Assembly: GCA_016291495.1 (NCBI GenBank)
Contig: JAEEXI010000017.1
Location: 1 to 64,000, forward strand
DNA from: Prevotella sp.
Lineage (GTDB): Bacteria > Bacteroidota > Bacteroidia > Bacteroidales > Bacteroidaceae
Length of the DNA stretch: 64,000 bases
Direction of reading: 5' to 3'
Shown here: piece after piece, positions 6,934 through 16,124 of the stretch
How the letters are laid out: each line of letters starts with the position of its first letter
How positions within the stretch are numbered: position 1 is the first letter of the stretch
Position numbers and translations under genes: made by a program
The notes under the pieces: model-generated
The model's input: the letters and a program-made list of their open reading frames with translations, nothing else
Told to the model about the DNA's origin: nothing
The model's database searches: none

Positions 6934-8379
6934 ATGAGTCTTCTAATGATCCTTCAACTCCTGATAGTGCTGGGAGCACTGTGGGTTGGTTCACGCTATG
7001 GCAGTCTTGCCCTTGGTGCCATCAGTGGTATCGGACTTGCCTTGTTGGTATTCGGTTTCGGACTGAAGCCAGGTAATCCTCCTACCGACGTTATCTACAT
7101 CATCATTGCAGCCGTGACCTGTGCGGGTATCATGCAGGCTTCAGGTGGTATGGACTGGTTGATTCAAATTGCGGAGAAGATGTTGCGTAAGCATCCTGAC
7201 CGCATCACGTTTCTGGCTCCGCTGTGTACCTTCTTCCTGACAGTGCTGGTGGGAACGGGTCATGTGGTCTATACGCTGATGCCCATTATCTGCGACATTG
7301 CCCTAAAGAAAGGCATCCGTCCTGAACGTCCCTGTGGCGTTGCCTCTATTGCCTCGCAGGTCGGTATCACGTGTTCGCCCATTGCCGCTGCCGTGGTGGC
7401 CTTTGTGACGATTTCGAATGCCAGCCACTTCGATGTCAACATCCCTGGTGTGCTGATGGTGTCCATCCCCGCCTGTCTCTGCGGACTGATGGCTGCCGCT
7501 GCTGCCAGTTACCATCGCGGACTCGACCTCGACAAGGACCCGCAGTTCCAGGCCAAGTTGAAAGATCCTGCCCAATACGAGTTTATCTACGGCGGTTCTG
7601 CTACTACGCTCGACAAGGATATTCCCAAGGAGGCCAAGCGTGCCGTGTTCATCTTCCTAGGTGCACTGGCTGTCATCGTCTTCTTCGCCATCTTCCAGGA
7701 AGCGCTTCCTGCCCATGATACCATGCGTGCTGTGAAAGGTGCCGCCCCGTTGGTGGTCAACGACTCTGTCTCCCTGACGGCCGAGCAACTGGTGAAGGCC
7801 AAGATATCGGTAGCAGGCCTGACAGAGACTTTCAAGAAACCCCTTGCCATGAACCTTGTCATTCAGATTGTGATGATTTCGGCTGCTGCCCTGATGATAA
7901 TTTTCTGTAAGGCATCGCCGAAGAAAGCCGTGGCTGGTCCTGTGTGGCAGTCGGGTATGGTGGCCGTCGTTGCCATCTATGGTATTGCCTGGCTTGCCGA
8001 CACCTATTTCTCCAACTATATGAGTACGATGCAGACGATGCTTGCCGACGTCGTGAAGGAGTATCCCTGGTCTATCGCTTTCGTCTTCTTCCTGGTGTCC
8101 GTACTGATCAACTCACAGGGAGCCGTCGTCGTTGCCATGCTGCCCCTGGCATACTCGCTGGGTATTCCTGGACCAATCCTTCTGGGCGTACTTCCCAGCG
8201 TCTATGGCTATTTCTTCATTCCGAACTATCCTAGCGATATTGCCACAGTGAACTTCGACCGCTCAGGCACAACGGTGATTGGCAAATACCTGCTCAATCA
8301 CTCGTTCATGATGCCTGGCCTGGTCTGTGTATCTACCTCGACCATCGTAGCCTACCTCCTGTCAATGCTGTTCTATTAA
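6934..8379 (+). CDS. Anaerobic C4-dicarboxylate transporter, DcuA/DcuB family
   Basis: A 481-aa inner-membrane carrier with about 11-12 hydrophobic segments. It matches the Dcu family, which exchanges fumarate, aspartate and succinate in anaerobes. Typical stretches are GLALLVFGFGLKPGNPPTDV, ITFLAPLCTFFLTVLVGTGH, IRPERPCGVASIASQVGITCSP and GYFFIPNYPSDIATVNFDRSGTT. An internal hydrophilic loop at about 255-300 is longer than in E. coli DcuB. In a succinate-forming Prevotella the likely role is aspartate or fumarate uptake with succinate export; the direction cannot be told from sequence. Confidence 0.85.
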   Translation: MSLLMILQLLIVLGALWVGSRYGSLALGAISGIGLALLVFGFGLKPGNPPTDVIYIIIAAVTCAGIMQASGGMDWLIQIAEKMLRKHPDRITFLAPLCTFFLTVLVGTGHVVYTLMPIICDIALKKGIRPERPCGVASIASQVGITCSPIAAAVVAFVTISNASHFDVNIPGVLMVSIPACLCGLMAAAAASYHRGLDLDKDPQFQAKLKDPAQYEFIYGGSATTLDKDIPKEAKRAVFIFLGALAVIVFFAIFQEALPAHDTMRAVKGAAPLVVNDSVSLTAEQLVKAKISVAGLTETFKKPLAMNLVIQIVMISAAALMIIFCKASPKKAVAGPVWQSGMVAVVAIYGIAWLADTYFSNYMSTMQTMLADVVKEYPWSIAFVFFLVSVLINSQGAVVVAMLPLAYSLGIPGPILLGVLPSVYGYFFIPNYPSDIATVNFDRSGTTVIGKYLLNHSFMMPGLVCVSTSTIVAYLLSMLFY

Positions 8380-8397
8380 ACATCATGATCATAAAGC

Positions 8398-8434
8398 AAG
8401 AGCGCGACAATCTGATTGCCGCGCTCTTTTCTTT
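8398..8434. terminator. Terminator between dicarboxylate carrier and nhaD
   Basis: AAGAGCGCG (8398-8406) pairs perfectly with CGCGCTCTT (8420-8428), followed by TTTCTTTG on the plus strand. It separates the convergent Dcu and NhaD genes; the minus-strand side is less T-rich. Confidence 0.75.
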
Positions 8435-8449
8435 GTTGTTTATTGTTTA

Positions 8450-9781
8450 TTAGAAGAACAGCATACGCTCTACCCAGTAGATCAGGATACCGCAGAGGTA
8501 GCCTACGAAGGCAATCCACGTGATGCGCTTCAGGTACCAGCCGAAGGTAATCTTCTCCAATCCCATGACGACCACGCCTGCAGCCGAGCCGATAATCAGC
8601 ATAGAGCCACCCACACCTGCACAGTAGGCCAGCAGCTGCCAGAAGATGCCGTCGACAGTCATTGCCCCTTCTGCGGCAACGGGATACATGCCCATGCAGC
8701 CTGCCACAAGGGGCACGTTGTCAACGATGGACGAGAGTATGCCGATGATGCCGTTGATGAGGTAGTAGTTGCCTGCGAACGCCTCGTTGAGGCCTTCGCC
8801 CATAGCTGTCAGTACTCCGATTTCCTGGAGTACGGCCACAGCCATCAGGATGCCTAGGAAGAACATGATGGTTGAGAGGTCGATCTTCGTCATGATATCG
8901 CTGACGCGCTTCGCCATCGTGTCGTCCTCACTTGTGTTGTAATGGAAAATCTCCGTTGTCGTCCAGAGGATGCCCAGCACCAGCAGAATACCCATGAACG
9001 GCGGCAGATGCGTCAGCGTCTTGAAGATGGGTACGAACACCAGTCCGCCTACGCCCAGCCAGAAGATGATGTCGCGTTGCACCTTCGTAAACTGGCTGAC
9101 CTCCGCCTTCGGCAGGTTCTGTTCCTTGTCGAACTTGCCTTTGAGGTGCAGGCTGATGATGACTGCCGGAATGAGCATCGAGACGAGCGACGGTATGAAG
9201 ATTTCCGTAATGACGCCTTGCGTCGTGATGACGCCCTTGATCCACAGCATGATGGTGGTCACGTCACCGATGGGCGAGAAGGCACCGCCCGAGTTGGCTG
9301 AGATGATAATCAGCGCTGCATAGAGCAGTCGCTCCTCGCGGCTCTGCACCAGTTTACGCAGCACCATGATCATCACAATTGAAGTGGTGAGGTTGTCGAG
9401 GATGGCCGACAGAAAGAACGTCATGAAGGCCACGCGCCACATCAGTTTCCGTTTCGAGCGCGTCTTCAGCGCGTCACGCACGAAGTTGAAACCGCCGTTC
9501 GAATCGACAATCTCCACGATGGTCATAGCTCCCATGAGGAAGAACAGCGTGCCTGCCGCATCGCCCAGATGATGCTCGATGACCTCGGCAATGTGGTGTA
9601 TCACCCCCTCGCCGCCTATCTCCGGATAATAGGCCGCCGGATTCATCATCAGCAGTGTCCAGCACACTACGCACATCAGCAGGGCAATGGCTGCCTTGTT
9701 GACCTTCGTCAGGCTCTCCAGGGCGATGCACAGATAGCCCACTACGAAAGCACAGACAATGATAATTGTTAATGTTGTCAT
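8450..9781 (-). CDS. nhaD: Na+/H+ antiporter NhaD
   Basis: A 443-aa sodium/proton antiporter of the NhaD type (ion transporter superfamily), with about 12 membrane segments. Recognisable parts are LFFLMGAMTIVEIVDSNGGF, LDNLTTSIVMIMVLRKLV, ISANSGGAFSPIGDVTTIMLW and DNVPLVAGCMGMYP; the two inverted DN/ND helix-break motifs (LDNLTTS and VDNVPL) are the ion site of the superfamily. The ATG at 9781 overlaps the GH2 stop codon as ATGA, so it is translationally coupled to the pectin-degrading operon. That link is unusual; sodium-motive force may help sugar uptake, but this is inference. Confidence 0.9.
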   Translation of the reverse strand: MTTLTIIIVCAFVVGYLCIALESLTKVNKAAIALLMCVVCWTLLMMNPAAYYPEIGGEGVIHHIAEVIEHHLGDAAGTLFFLMGAMTIVEIVDSNGGFNFVRDALKTRSKRKLMWRVAFMTFFLSAILDNLTTSIVMIMVLRKLVQSREERLLYAALIIISANSGGAFSPIGDVTTIMLWIKGVITTQGVITEIFIPSLVSMLIPAVIISLHLKGKFDKEQNLPKAEVSQFTKVQRDIIFWLGVGGLVFVPIFKTLTHLPPFMGILLVLGILWTTTEIFHYNTSEDDTMAKRVSDIMTKIDLSTIMFFLGILMAVAVLQEIGVLTAMGEGLNEAFAGNYYLINGIIGILSSIVDNVPLVAGCMGMYPVAAEGAMTVDGIFWQLLAYCAGVGGSMLIIGSAAGVVVMGLEKITFGWYLKRITWIAFVGYLCGILIYWVERMLFF

Positions 9782-12159
9782 AACTTTGAATTTTGAGTTT
9801 TTAATTCTATTGTTAATTGTTTGTAGTATTTCGATTTGACTTTCAAGACGACGGTGCCCGCCTCCTGTGTTGCCCGGAGAATGGCAACGGCATGTCCGTG
9901 CCACAGATGGCGCGACGTTGCCTGGTACGATTCATTGCTGGTGATGTCGCCATTGGCTACGGCAACGAGGCGTGCAGGCCCCTCCACCTCAAAGGTCAGC
10001 TCGTCGTCGGCATCCCACACCCGTCGTCCTTTTTCGTCCACCGCCGTGATGCTGACGTGCTGCAGGTCCATGCCGTCAGCCTTCCAGTGTGTGTTGTCCG
10101 TCTCAGCCACCAGTCGTACAGCCTGCCCTGTCGTCTCCAGTTGATGGCGTGCCACTATCTTGCCGTTGTTACGGGCGATGGCTTCTATTTTCCCTTTCTG
10201 ACAGGCGATGTCTTTCCACAGCAACTGGTTGCGTTGCTTGGCATCTGCAGGATTCCGCTTTGTGCCCACCGAGCGTCCGTCCACAAACAGTTCCACCTCC
10301 TCCGCATTGGTATAGGTATAGAGCGTGAGGGGAGTGCCCGTCCGTAGCCTTTCTGTCAATTGCTGGTTACCCGTCTGTACCCCGTTCCACATCATGTCCG
10401 CATGGGCATTCTCGACGATGGCGATATGCACCAGGGGCTCTTCCGAGAACAGGCTCTTCATCAGGTAAGCCTTAGGCTTGGGTTGCAGTGTGATGTTGAA
10501 GACACCCTGCGCCCATCCCTTGGCAGGCCATCCCTGCGATTCCCCCAGATAGTCGATAGCTCCCCAGTAGGCCAGTCCTATTACTTTGTCGAGGTCCATC
10601 TCAAAGAAGTTTGGTCCCATATTGCCCGTACTCGCCTCGCTCTGATAGAATGTCATCCAAGGGAAGCGCTTCCCGTCGCCAGGGAAATACATATACCGGT
10701 AGTTATACGACTGCACATCCGTCTTCATAGCTAGGTCGCAGGGCAGCGAGTCTGTCTCCCAGTTGCGGTAGCGCGGATGCATGGCAACGGTAGTCATCCT
10801 GGTCGAGTCGTAACGTTGCAAGACAGTTTTCATCATCTTGTAGCACGTCACGCCAAAGTCGCCAAAGGGCAGGTCGGCTATCTGTTGCAACTCATTGCCC
10901 AGGCTCCATAGGACGACGCTAGGCGAGTTGCGATCGCGCTTCACCCATTCTGTCACATCTTGCGCCCAGTGGTTCATAAAGGGTACACGCCCTCCTGCAT
11001 ATTGCTGTGTCCATTTATCGTAGAGCTCATCTACCACCAGTATGCCGTACTGGTCACAAAGTTTGATGAACTGTCGGCTATACGGATTATGCGAAGTCCG
11101 GATGTGGTTGACGCCAAACTGCTTCATCAGTTGGATGCGTTTCTCGATGGCACGTGGATAGGCTGCTGCTCCGAGAGCTCCTAAGGTGTGGTGGTTGGCA
11201 TAGCCTTTCAGCAATACCTTCTTACCATTCAACTTCAAACCGAATGCAGGACCTATCTCGATGGTGCGAATGCCAAACTGCTCACTTACCTCGTCAGCAA
11301 TGCTTCCATCCTCACGCGTCAAGGTAACCACTGCCGTATAGAGGTTGGGATGCTCCGTGTCCCAAAGCAGTGGCTTTGGAATCTCCACTTCAGTCAGTCG
11401 TGCTTCCATCGTACGGGCAGGAGAGATGCGTTTGCAACGATGCTCCCCCTGGTAAACCAGCTGACCTTGTGGGTCGAAGATTTTCAGTCCGATGCTGGCC
11501 GTCCTCGACTTGGTGCGATTGGTCAGCTCTGCCGTGATATTCACATAGCGGTTGTCACGTGTGGTGATGTGCAATGGGTGGCGATTGAAATACAGGTCTT
11601 TTGGCGTCACCACGATACTGACGGGTCGGAAAAGTCCTCCCCCCGTGTACCATCGGGAATTCTTTTCCCCCATCGTCGATGCCTTCACCACGAGGATGTT
11701 CTCCTGCCCATATTTCAGTTGGTCAGTGATATCTATCTCGAACCCCACATAGCCATAGTCCGTACCTCCGATGCGTTCACCGTTCAAGAACACATCGCCC
11801 ACCAGCATGATACCCTCGAAATCGAGCAGCACCCGCCTGTCTTTCCACTCGTTCGCAGCTACAAACGTCTTGCGATACCATCCCGTTCCCATCTCCTTGA
11901 ATCCCCGTGCCGAGAGGCGCGACTTGACGTTGGCAGCCGCATCGCTGTTGTCTGCCTGTTCGTTGGCTGCAGGAGCCACCCAGGGCTGTTCTATCTGAAA
12001 GTCGTGAGGCACGTCAATACGTTTGGAGTCCCTGAACAACGAGTCCCGACTGAACTGCCAGTCGAAATTCATATTGTCCACCTGTCGTTCCTGTGCCGAC
12101 AGACAGGCGGCGACCAGCAGCATGAGGGAGAGGATGACTTTTCTTTCTCGATGGCTCAT
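9778..12159 (-). CDS. Glycoside hydrolase family 2 enzyme (beta-galactosidase/beta-glucuronidase type)
   Basis: A 793-aa exported GH2 enzyme. The signal peptide spans residues 1-22 (VILSLMLLVAACLSAQ). The sugar-binding domain follows (WYRKTF, VLLDFEGIMLVGDVFLNG, GYVGFEIDIT), then immunoglobulin-like domains, then the TIM barrel with IRTSHNP, the acid/base glutamate in VLWSLGNE and the probable nucleophile glutamate in FYQSEAS. A C-terminal beta domain (DNTHWKADGMDLQHVSITAVD) completes it. Specificity among galactosidase, glucuronidase or arabinosidase cannot be fixed from sequence. In this operon it most likely removes a side-chain sugar from rhamnogalacturonan. It overlaps GH106 upstream and nhaD downstream by four bases each. 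Confidence 0.9.
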   Translation of the reverse strand: MSHRERKVILSLMLLVAACLSAQERQVDNMNFDWQFSRDSLFRDSKRIDVPHDFQIEQPWVAPAANEQADNSDAAANVKSRLSARGFKEMGTGWYRKTFVAANEWKDRRVLLDFEGIMLVGDVFLNGERIGGTDYGYVGFEIDITDQLKYGQENILVVKASTMGEKNSRWYTGGGLFRPVSIVVTPKDLYFNRHPLHITTRDNRYVNITAELTNRTKSRTASIGLKIFDPQGQLVYQGEHRCKRISPARTMEARLTEVEIPKPLLWDTEHPNLYTAVVTLTREDGSIADEVSEQFGIRTIEIGPAFGLKLNGKKVLLKGYANHHTLGALGAAAYPRAIEKRIQLMKQFGVNHIRTSHNPYSRQFIKLCDQYGILVVDELYDKWTQQYAGGRVPFMNHWAQDVTEWVKRDRNSPSVVLWSLGNELQQIADLPFGDFGVTCYKMMKTVLQRYDSTRMTTVAMHPRYRNWETDSLPCDLAMKTDVQSYNYRYMYFPGDGKRFPWMTFYQSEASTGNMGPNFFEMDLDKVIGLAYWGAIDYLGESQGWPAKGWAQGVFNITLQPKPKAYLMKSLFSEEPLVHIAIVENAHADMMWNGVQTGNQQLTERLRTGTPLTLYTYTNAEEVELFVDGRSVGTKRNPADAKQRNQLLWKDIACQKGKIEAIARNNGKIVARHQLETTGQAVRLVAETDNTHWKADGMDLQHVSITAVDEKGRRVWDADDELTFEVEGPARLVAVANGDITSNESYQATSRHLWHGHAVAILRATQEAGTVVLKVKSKYYKQLTIELKTQNSKL
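9785..9819. repeat. Period-7 tract at the 3' end of the GH2 gene
   Basis: About five heptads read on the plus strand as TTTGAAT, TTTGAGT, TTTTAAT, then two degenerate units. The tract encodes the last residues of the GH2 enzyme (TQNSKL) and abuts the nhaD start codon. Confidence 0.5.
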
Positions 12160-14552
12160 TTGGTGAATAGTTTAACGGGTGAGTTAAGACCGCTGGGCAT
12201 GGGCTTCCAGTGGTCATACGTAGTCTTCTTGTAGTTGATGTCCACCACATTGATTTCCTTGAACTTGCGCCAGGCGATGCCTCTGCGGTCCATATCCGCA
12301 ATGCGGTTGGCAGGCAGGTTGGTCACTTCGATGCGTATCTCGTTATGGCCTTTATGCAACTTATCCTTGCAGTCGAGGATAAAGGGAACAGCCCACGCGC
12401 ATCCGATGAATTCACCATTGATATACACCCTTGCACTCTCTCGGACATCGCCCAAGTCAATCATCCAGTGCTTGCGCGCCTGTTCCTTATTTATATATAG
12501 GGTTGTCGTATAGACTCCTGTTCCCATTGTTACGGCAGTGGAATCATTGAGGTCGTTCCAGGTCTGTAGTTCCTTTAATTGGAAAGTCTCGTTCACCTTG
12601 GGCGATTCCTCCATGAACGATAAGGTCCACGGGCCGTTGATGGGCAGTGTGGCTTTCTCAGCAGCTTTGGGGGCCTCTGGGTCTTGGGGGATATCCGAGG
12701 TCCGCAGAATGACCGACTCTCCTGATCGCAGACAGATTCTCACCCTTCCGCCGTCCATTGGGGCAGGGGTGACGTCGCCTGTCATGGCATCATACATCGT
12801 GGCGCTCTTGCAGTCGACAGCCAGCGTCACGTAGTCGTCGATGTCGTGTGGCGTCAGATTGGCAATGAAGTAATGGTAGCCAGTAGCATTCTTTCTGCGG
12901 ATGGCCCGTAACCCCAGTCTCGACTTCATGTCCTCTGCCCTGGCATAGCGGGCCATGGCATCAGCCGACTCCCCTTGAATGACGAGCGGGGAGAGGTGAG
13001 CGGTGAGGGGTTGGATCGTGGTGCCTGACGGAACAATCAAGGCACGGTAACGCGTACCGCCCTCCGTCACCAGCATCCCGTCCTCTATACGCACCTTGGC
13101 CAACTGGCGGTCACTGATGTAGTCGCAGTCATAGCCCAGACTGTCTATCTTCAGAATACTCTTGATAAACTGCGGAGCCTTCTCGTCCATATTATGGATG
13201 TCAAACTGCATCAGCAGCTCTTTTCCACGTTTGTGCCACATATCCCTGACGGGCAGATAGACCAGAAAATCGTTGTCAGGCTTGCCCATCTGCAGGAAAC
13301 TTTGGCACCGCTCAATGTATTTCATCAAGTAAGGAGCATCCCGCCAGATAGAGTTAGTCGGACTCATATCCACCGATGCATAGAATTTCCAGCCGGGCCA
13401 CGGGTCGTCCTTCGGTGTATAGCAGGAACCATGAAAATAGACGTGGTTGACGCCACAGGTGAACATCAAGTCGAGGTCGGGTTTCATCTGTGACAATGAG
13501 GTGCGGAAATGTTCTGTCAGCCAGGTGAACGTCTCACTCGATGTGAACGGTTTTCCCATGACATGGGCGGCCGATGATGCATATTTCAGCATCGACACGT
13601 CGCTGAAGTTCTTGCGTGTCATACCCGGATCCGTCCGCAGTCCCTTGATGCCCAGTTCTGAGAGTCCGAAACCCTCTATCTCCGGAATGTCAACAGCCGC
13701 ATAGAGGTCTAGCAGGTTGGCAGGTGAACCATGCGCCTGGTTGCGTACCTTCACCCCATGACGGTGCGCCCAGTCCACCCATTGCAGGGTGAAGTTCTCA
13801 TAGAGCAGGTCACTCAGCGTCTCCCTGTAGTCGGCCAGCACCTGATTGCCGTCATCTACTGTTCCCAAGAGTTCGGGCAGATGCTGTCGCAGGTCATAGC
13901 CGCGCCGTTTCTGGAACTCTTCGAAGAGGGTGGGCGTCCAGTTGGCACGATACACCTCGTAGGAGTCATTGAAGAAAGTGTGAGGGTAGGGCGTTCCCGT
14001 TTCAGCGAAAGCCTTCTCGAAACGCTCCAGATAATGTTTCACGGCATCACGGTCGAAATGGTCCACCACCCATCCCTCTCCTCCAGGAGCAGCCCGTTTC
14101 ACTTTCTGCTTGGTACGTCCGATTTGTACGTCGATATGATGCTCTCCGTTGATGACGGTATCCGTAAATACCGCTTTGCAGGCAGCCTCGTCCAGTGACA
14201 CCTGCGGACCACCGAAGGGCCATCCTGTGCCACAGTTCATATCTACTTCTATCCCTTTCTTCTTGGCAATGTCCTGTGTCATTCTCAAGGCCTGCATCCA
14301 TTCGGGGGAGAGAAATGACAACTCGTTCTTCTCGTTGCCTTTCACCCCATAGAGCGGTGTGATTTCCACGGCACCGATACCTGCATGGGCATATTCACTA
14401 AGGTTCCATTCCAGTCCTTCCTTGTCGACGGCAGAGCCCAGCCACCACCAGCGTGTTCCCGCCTTTGCCTCGGGAAGTGGGGTAGGCCATGATTGCGACA
14501 AGACTGTTACGGCCAGACAAGATGCAAGACATGTTATGAAGAATCGTTTCAT
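12156..14552 (-). CDS. GH106-type alpha-L-rhamnosidase
   Basis: A 798-aa exported enzyme that matches the GH106 alpha-L-rhamnosidase family, cleaving terminal rhamnose from pectic oligosaccharides. After the signal peptide (MKRFFITCLASCLAVTVLSQ) comes the family signature TRWWWLGSAVDKEGLEWNL followed by GIGAVEITPLYGVKG, then NCGTGWPFGGP and FFNDSYEVYRANWTP. The C-terminal 150 residues form a galactose-binding-like beta domain (YINGEFIGCAWAVPF). It begins inside the GH105 stop (ATGA) and ends inside the GH2 start (ATGA). The segment PLTAHLSPL near residue 515 is written by a period-7 tract at 12988-13015. It is somewhat shorter than the largest GH106 enzymes (over 1000 aa). Confidence 0.88.
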   Translation of the reverse strand: MKRFFITCLASCLAVTVLSQSWPTPLPEAKAGTRWWWLGSAVDKEGLEWNLSEYAHAGIGAVEITPLYGVKGNEKNELSFLSPEWMQALRMTQDIAKKKGIEVDMNCGTGWPFGGPQVSLDEAACKAVFTDTVINGEHHIDVQIGRTKQKVKRAAPGGEGWVVDHFDRDAVKHYLERFEKAFAETGTPYPHTFFNDSYEVYRANWTPTLFEEFQKRRGYDLRQHLPELLGTVDDGNQVLADYRETLSDLLYENFTLQWVDWAHRHGVKVRNQAHGSPANLLDLYAAVDIPEIEGFGLSELGIKGLRTDPGMTRKNFSDVSMLKYASSAAHVMGKPFTSSETFTWLTEHFRTSLSQMKPDLDLMFTCGVNHVYFHGSCYTPKDDPWPGWKFYASVDMSPTNSIWRDAPYLMKYIERCQSFLQMGKPDNDFLVYLPVRDMWHKRGKELLMQFDIHNMDEKAPQFIKSILKIDSLGYDCDYISDRQLAKVRIEDGMLVTEGGTRYRALIVPSGTTIQPLTAHLSPLVIQGESADAMARYARAEDMKSRLGLRAIRRKNATGYHYFIANLTPHDIDDYVTLAVDCKSATMYDAMTGDVTPAPMDGGRVRICLRSGESVILRTSDIPQDPEAPKAAEKATLPINGPWTLSFMEESPKVNETFQLKELQTWNDLNDSTAVTMGTGVYTTTLYINKEQARKHWMIDLGDVRESARVYINGEFIGCAWAVPFILDCKDKLHKGHNEIRIEVTNLPANRIADMDRRGIAWRKFKEINVVDINYKKTTYDHWKPMPSGLNSPVKLFTK
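12988..13015. repeat. In-frame period-7 tract inside the GH106 gene
   Basis: Four heptads on the plus strand: GGGGAGA, GGTGAGC, GGTGAGG, GGTTGGA. On the coding strand they encode PLTAHLSPL, close to the SHLSPLT peptide seen in purD. Confidence 0.55.
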
Positions 14553-15670
14553 TGTGCCAATAGTTTATAATATTCCACGCCACCGAGCAAAAAACATCCC
14601 GTTCCGTAGTCCTCAAAGTCCGGAACCTTATAGAACGAGAGCGGTTGTCCTGCAGAAGGGTCTTTTCCAGTCCCTTGGTTCCAGCCGAGGAATCCGTCTT
14701 TATGTACGCACGATGCCAAGGCTTTCCATGCTTTGTCACAGGCAGGAAGGTAGTCCTTCTCCTTCAGGATTCCTTGGCGGATGCCCCAGGTCATGCCATA
14801 GAGGAAGAGCGCCGTACCTGTCATCTCCGGACCAGGATAGGTGGTGGGAGATACCAGACTGACTCCCCAGAAACCGTCGTCGTGCTGACATTTCAGCAAT
14901 GCCGCACTCATCGCCAGGAAGTCGTTCTTCAGTTGCTTGTAGGCTTTCTCTTGGGGCGACATCTCACTCATACAACGTACCAATGCCGCATATACCCATC
15001 CGTTGCCGCGACTCCAATAACAGTTCCGTCCGTCTTGCTCCTTATAGGGAGGCACATAATCCTTGTCACGCCACCAGAGACCCTCCTTTTCGTTAAAGAG
15101 TCCGCCGCCACAGGTGTTACGGGTCCACAGATAGCTTTTCATCCCATAGTCAAGGAAACGCCTGTCCTTGGTCTCTGCATACATCTTCAGATAGATAGGC
15201 ATAGCCATCTGGATGGCATCAATCCATGTCCAGTAGTCCACCTTACCCGTAGCGATCTGTTTTTCCAGATTCTCTTGCGTAGGTGCCAGTGTTCCCTTTT
15301 TCGTCATCCGATGCAGGTCGATGTAGGTCTGTTCACAACACTGGTTGTCGGCATTGGTTGCCGTCACCCCTCCTCGTGCCATCCACCCGTGATGGTCACA
15401 CCACCGCAGGGTATAATCGATGTAACGCTGTTGGGGCGCGATGGCCTGTAGCGCCATCAGTCCCTCATAATAGACAGCCCGTGTCCACAGGTTGCTCTCC
15501 CTCATCCGTTTAACCTGTGTCGCCAGTGTAGGGTCGGCATATTTGGCCATGAAATAGTCATTCACTTTGACGACTGTTTTCAAGACATCCTGCTTGTCAA
15601 ACTCCTGTGCCTGGACAGACATCGTTATGAAGAGTGCTACCGTGATTCCCCAAAGTTGTTTTATCTTCAT
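14549..15670 (-). CDS. GH105 unsaturated rhamnogalacturonyl hydrolase
   Basis: A 373-aa enzyme of family GH105 (YteR/RhiN type). It removes the unsaturated galacturonic acid that lyases leave at the non-reducing end of rhamnogalacturonan or pectin oligomers. A signal peptide (WGITVALFITMSVQAQ) predicts periplasmic or surface location. The alpha/alpha-barrel motifs are clear: RAVYYEGLMAL, WTWIDAIQMAMPIY with the catalytic-type Asp, YWSRGNGWVYAAL, SLVSPTTYPGPEMTGTALFLYG and GTGCFLLGGVEYY. It is the first gene of the minus-strand operon GH105-GH106-GH2-nhaD. Confidence 0.92.
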   Translation of the reverse strand: MKIKQLWGITVALFITMSVQAQEFDKQDVLKTVVKVNDYFMAKYADPTLATQVKRMRESNLWTRAVYYEGLMALQAIAPQQRYIDYTLRWCDHHGWMARGGVTATNADNQCCEQTYIDLHRMTKKGTLAPTQENLEKQIATGKVDYWTWIDAIQMAMPIYLKMYAETKDRRFLDYGMKSYLWTRNTCGGGLFNEKEGLWWRDKDYVPPYKEQDGRNCYWSRGNGWVYAALVRCMSEMSPQEKAYKQLKNDFLAMSAALLKCQHDDGFWGVSLVSPTTYPGPEMTGTALFLYGMTWGIRQGILKEKDYLPACDKAWKALASCVHKDGFLGWNQGTGKDPSAGQPLSFYKVPDFEDYGTGCFLLGGVEYYKLLAQ

Positions 15671-15693
15671 GCTAGTAGTTTGTTTTATTTGTG

Positions 15694-15724
15694 CAAAGAT
15701 AGTGCAAAATTTCGATTGAGCGAA
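15694..15724 (-). promoter_or_regulatory. Promoter of the GH105-GH106-GH2-nhaD operon
   Basis: Read on the minus strand, TATCTTTG occupies 15701-15694; TTCG at 15724-15721 is a three-of-four match to the -33 box with a 19-base spacer. The transcript would start about 16 nt before the GH105 ATG. Confidence 0.6.
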
Positions 15725-15784
15725 AAGAATACAAAATAAATTATTCTTTTTTTTTCATAAAAGAATCACGTCTTTCTCAAACTT

Positions 15785-15909
15785 TTCTCATACCTTGCTC
15801 ATGCTCTTAGGGTATGAGAAAGGATAGAGTATCCTATGAGATGCCTATGAGATGCCTATGAGATGCCTATGAGCAACCTATGAGCAAGGTATGAGCAAGG
15901 TATGAGCAA
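15785..15909. repeat. 11-bp tandem repeat with inverted arms in the divergent regulatory region
   Basis: Seven tandem 11-mers fill 15833-15909: three CCTATGAGATG, two CCTATGAGCAA, two GGTATGAGCAA. Just upstream, TTCTCATACC (15785-15794) is the exact inverse of GGTATGAGAA (15811-15820), and TTGCTCAT also reappears inverted. The block lies between the promoters of the two divergent pectin operons. An 11-base period keeps each unit on nearly the same face of the helix, so regulator binding is possible. Confidence 0.65.
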
Positions 15910-15980
15910 CTAAGGTGCTGATTTGGAGCTTTCTTACCCTTCGCTTCTAAGCATCTTAAACAAAAAAGCGGCACATTTTC

Positions 15981-16011
15981 TTTGTTTTTTACTCACTTAA
16001 TCGTATCTTTG
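15981..16011 (+). promoter_or_regulatory. Upstream promoter (P1) of the GH28-rha operon
   Basis: TTTG 15981-15984, a 19-base spacer and TATCTTTG 16004-16011 fit the consensus exactly. Transcription from here gives a leader of about 105 nt. Confidence 0.65.
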
Positions 16012-16063
16012 CGATAAAATCGCGAAGGTACTCCGTCTCGGCATAAAAAATAAATAGATTTAT

Positions 16064-16094
16064 TTTGTTCTGCTCTCGACTTTTTGTAACTTTG
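16064..16094 (+). promoter_or_regulatory. Proximal promoter (P2) of the GH28-rha operon
   Basis: TTTG 16064-16067, a 19-base spacer and TAACTTTG 16087-16094, starting transcription about 23 nt before the ATG at 16125. Two consensus promoters in tandem suggest dual control. Confidence 0.7.
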
Positions 16095-16124
16095 CAGTCG
16101 GAACTTAAAAACTAATGAACTACT

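Noticed and set aside
15785..15909. CRISPR array
   Set aside because: Units are only 11 bases and directly adjacent, without spacers; no cas genes are in the window.
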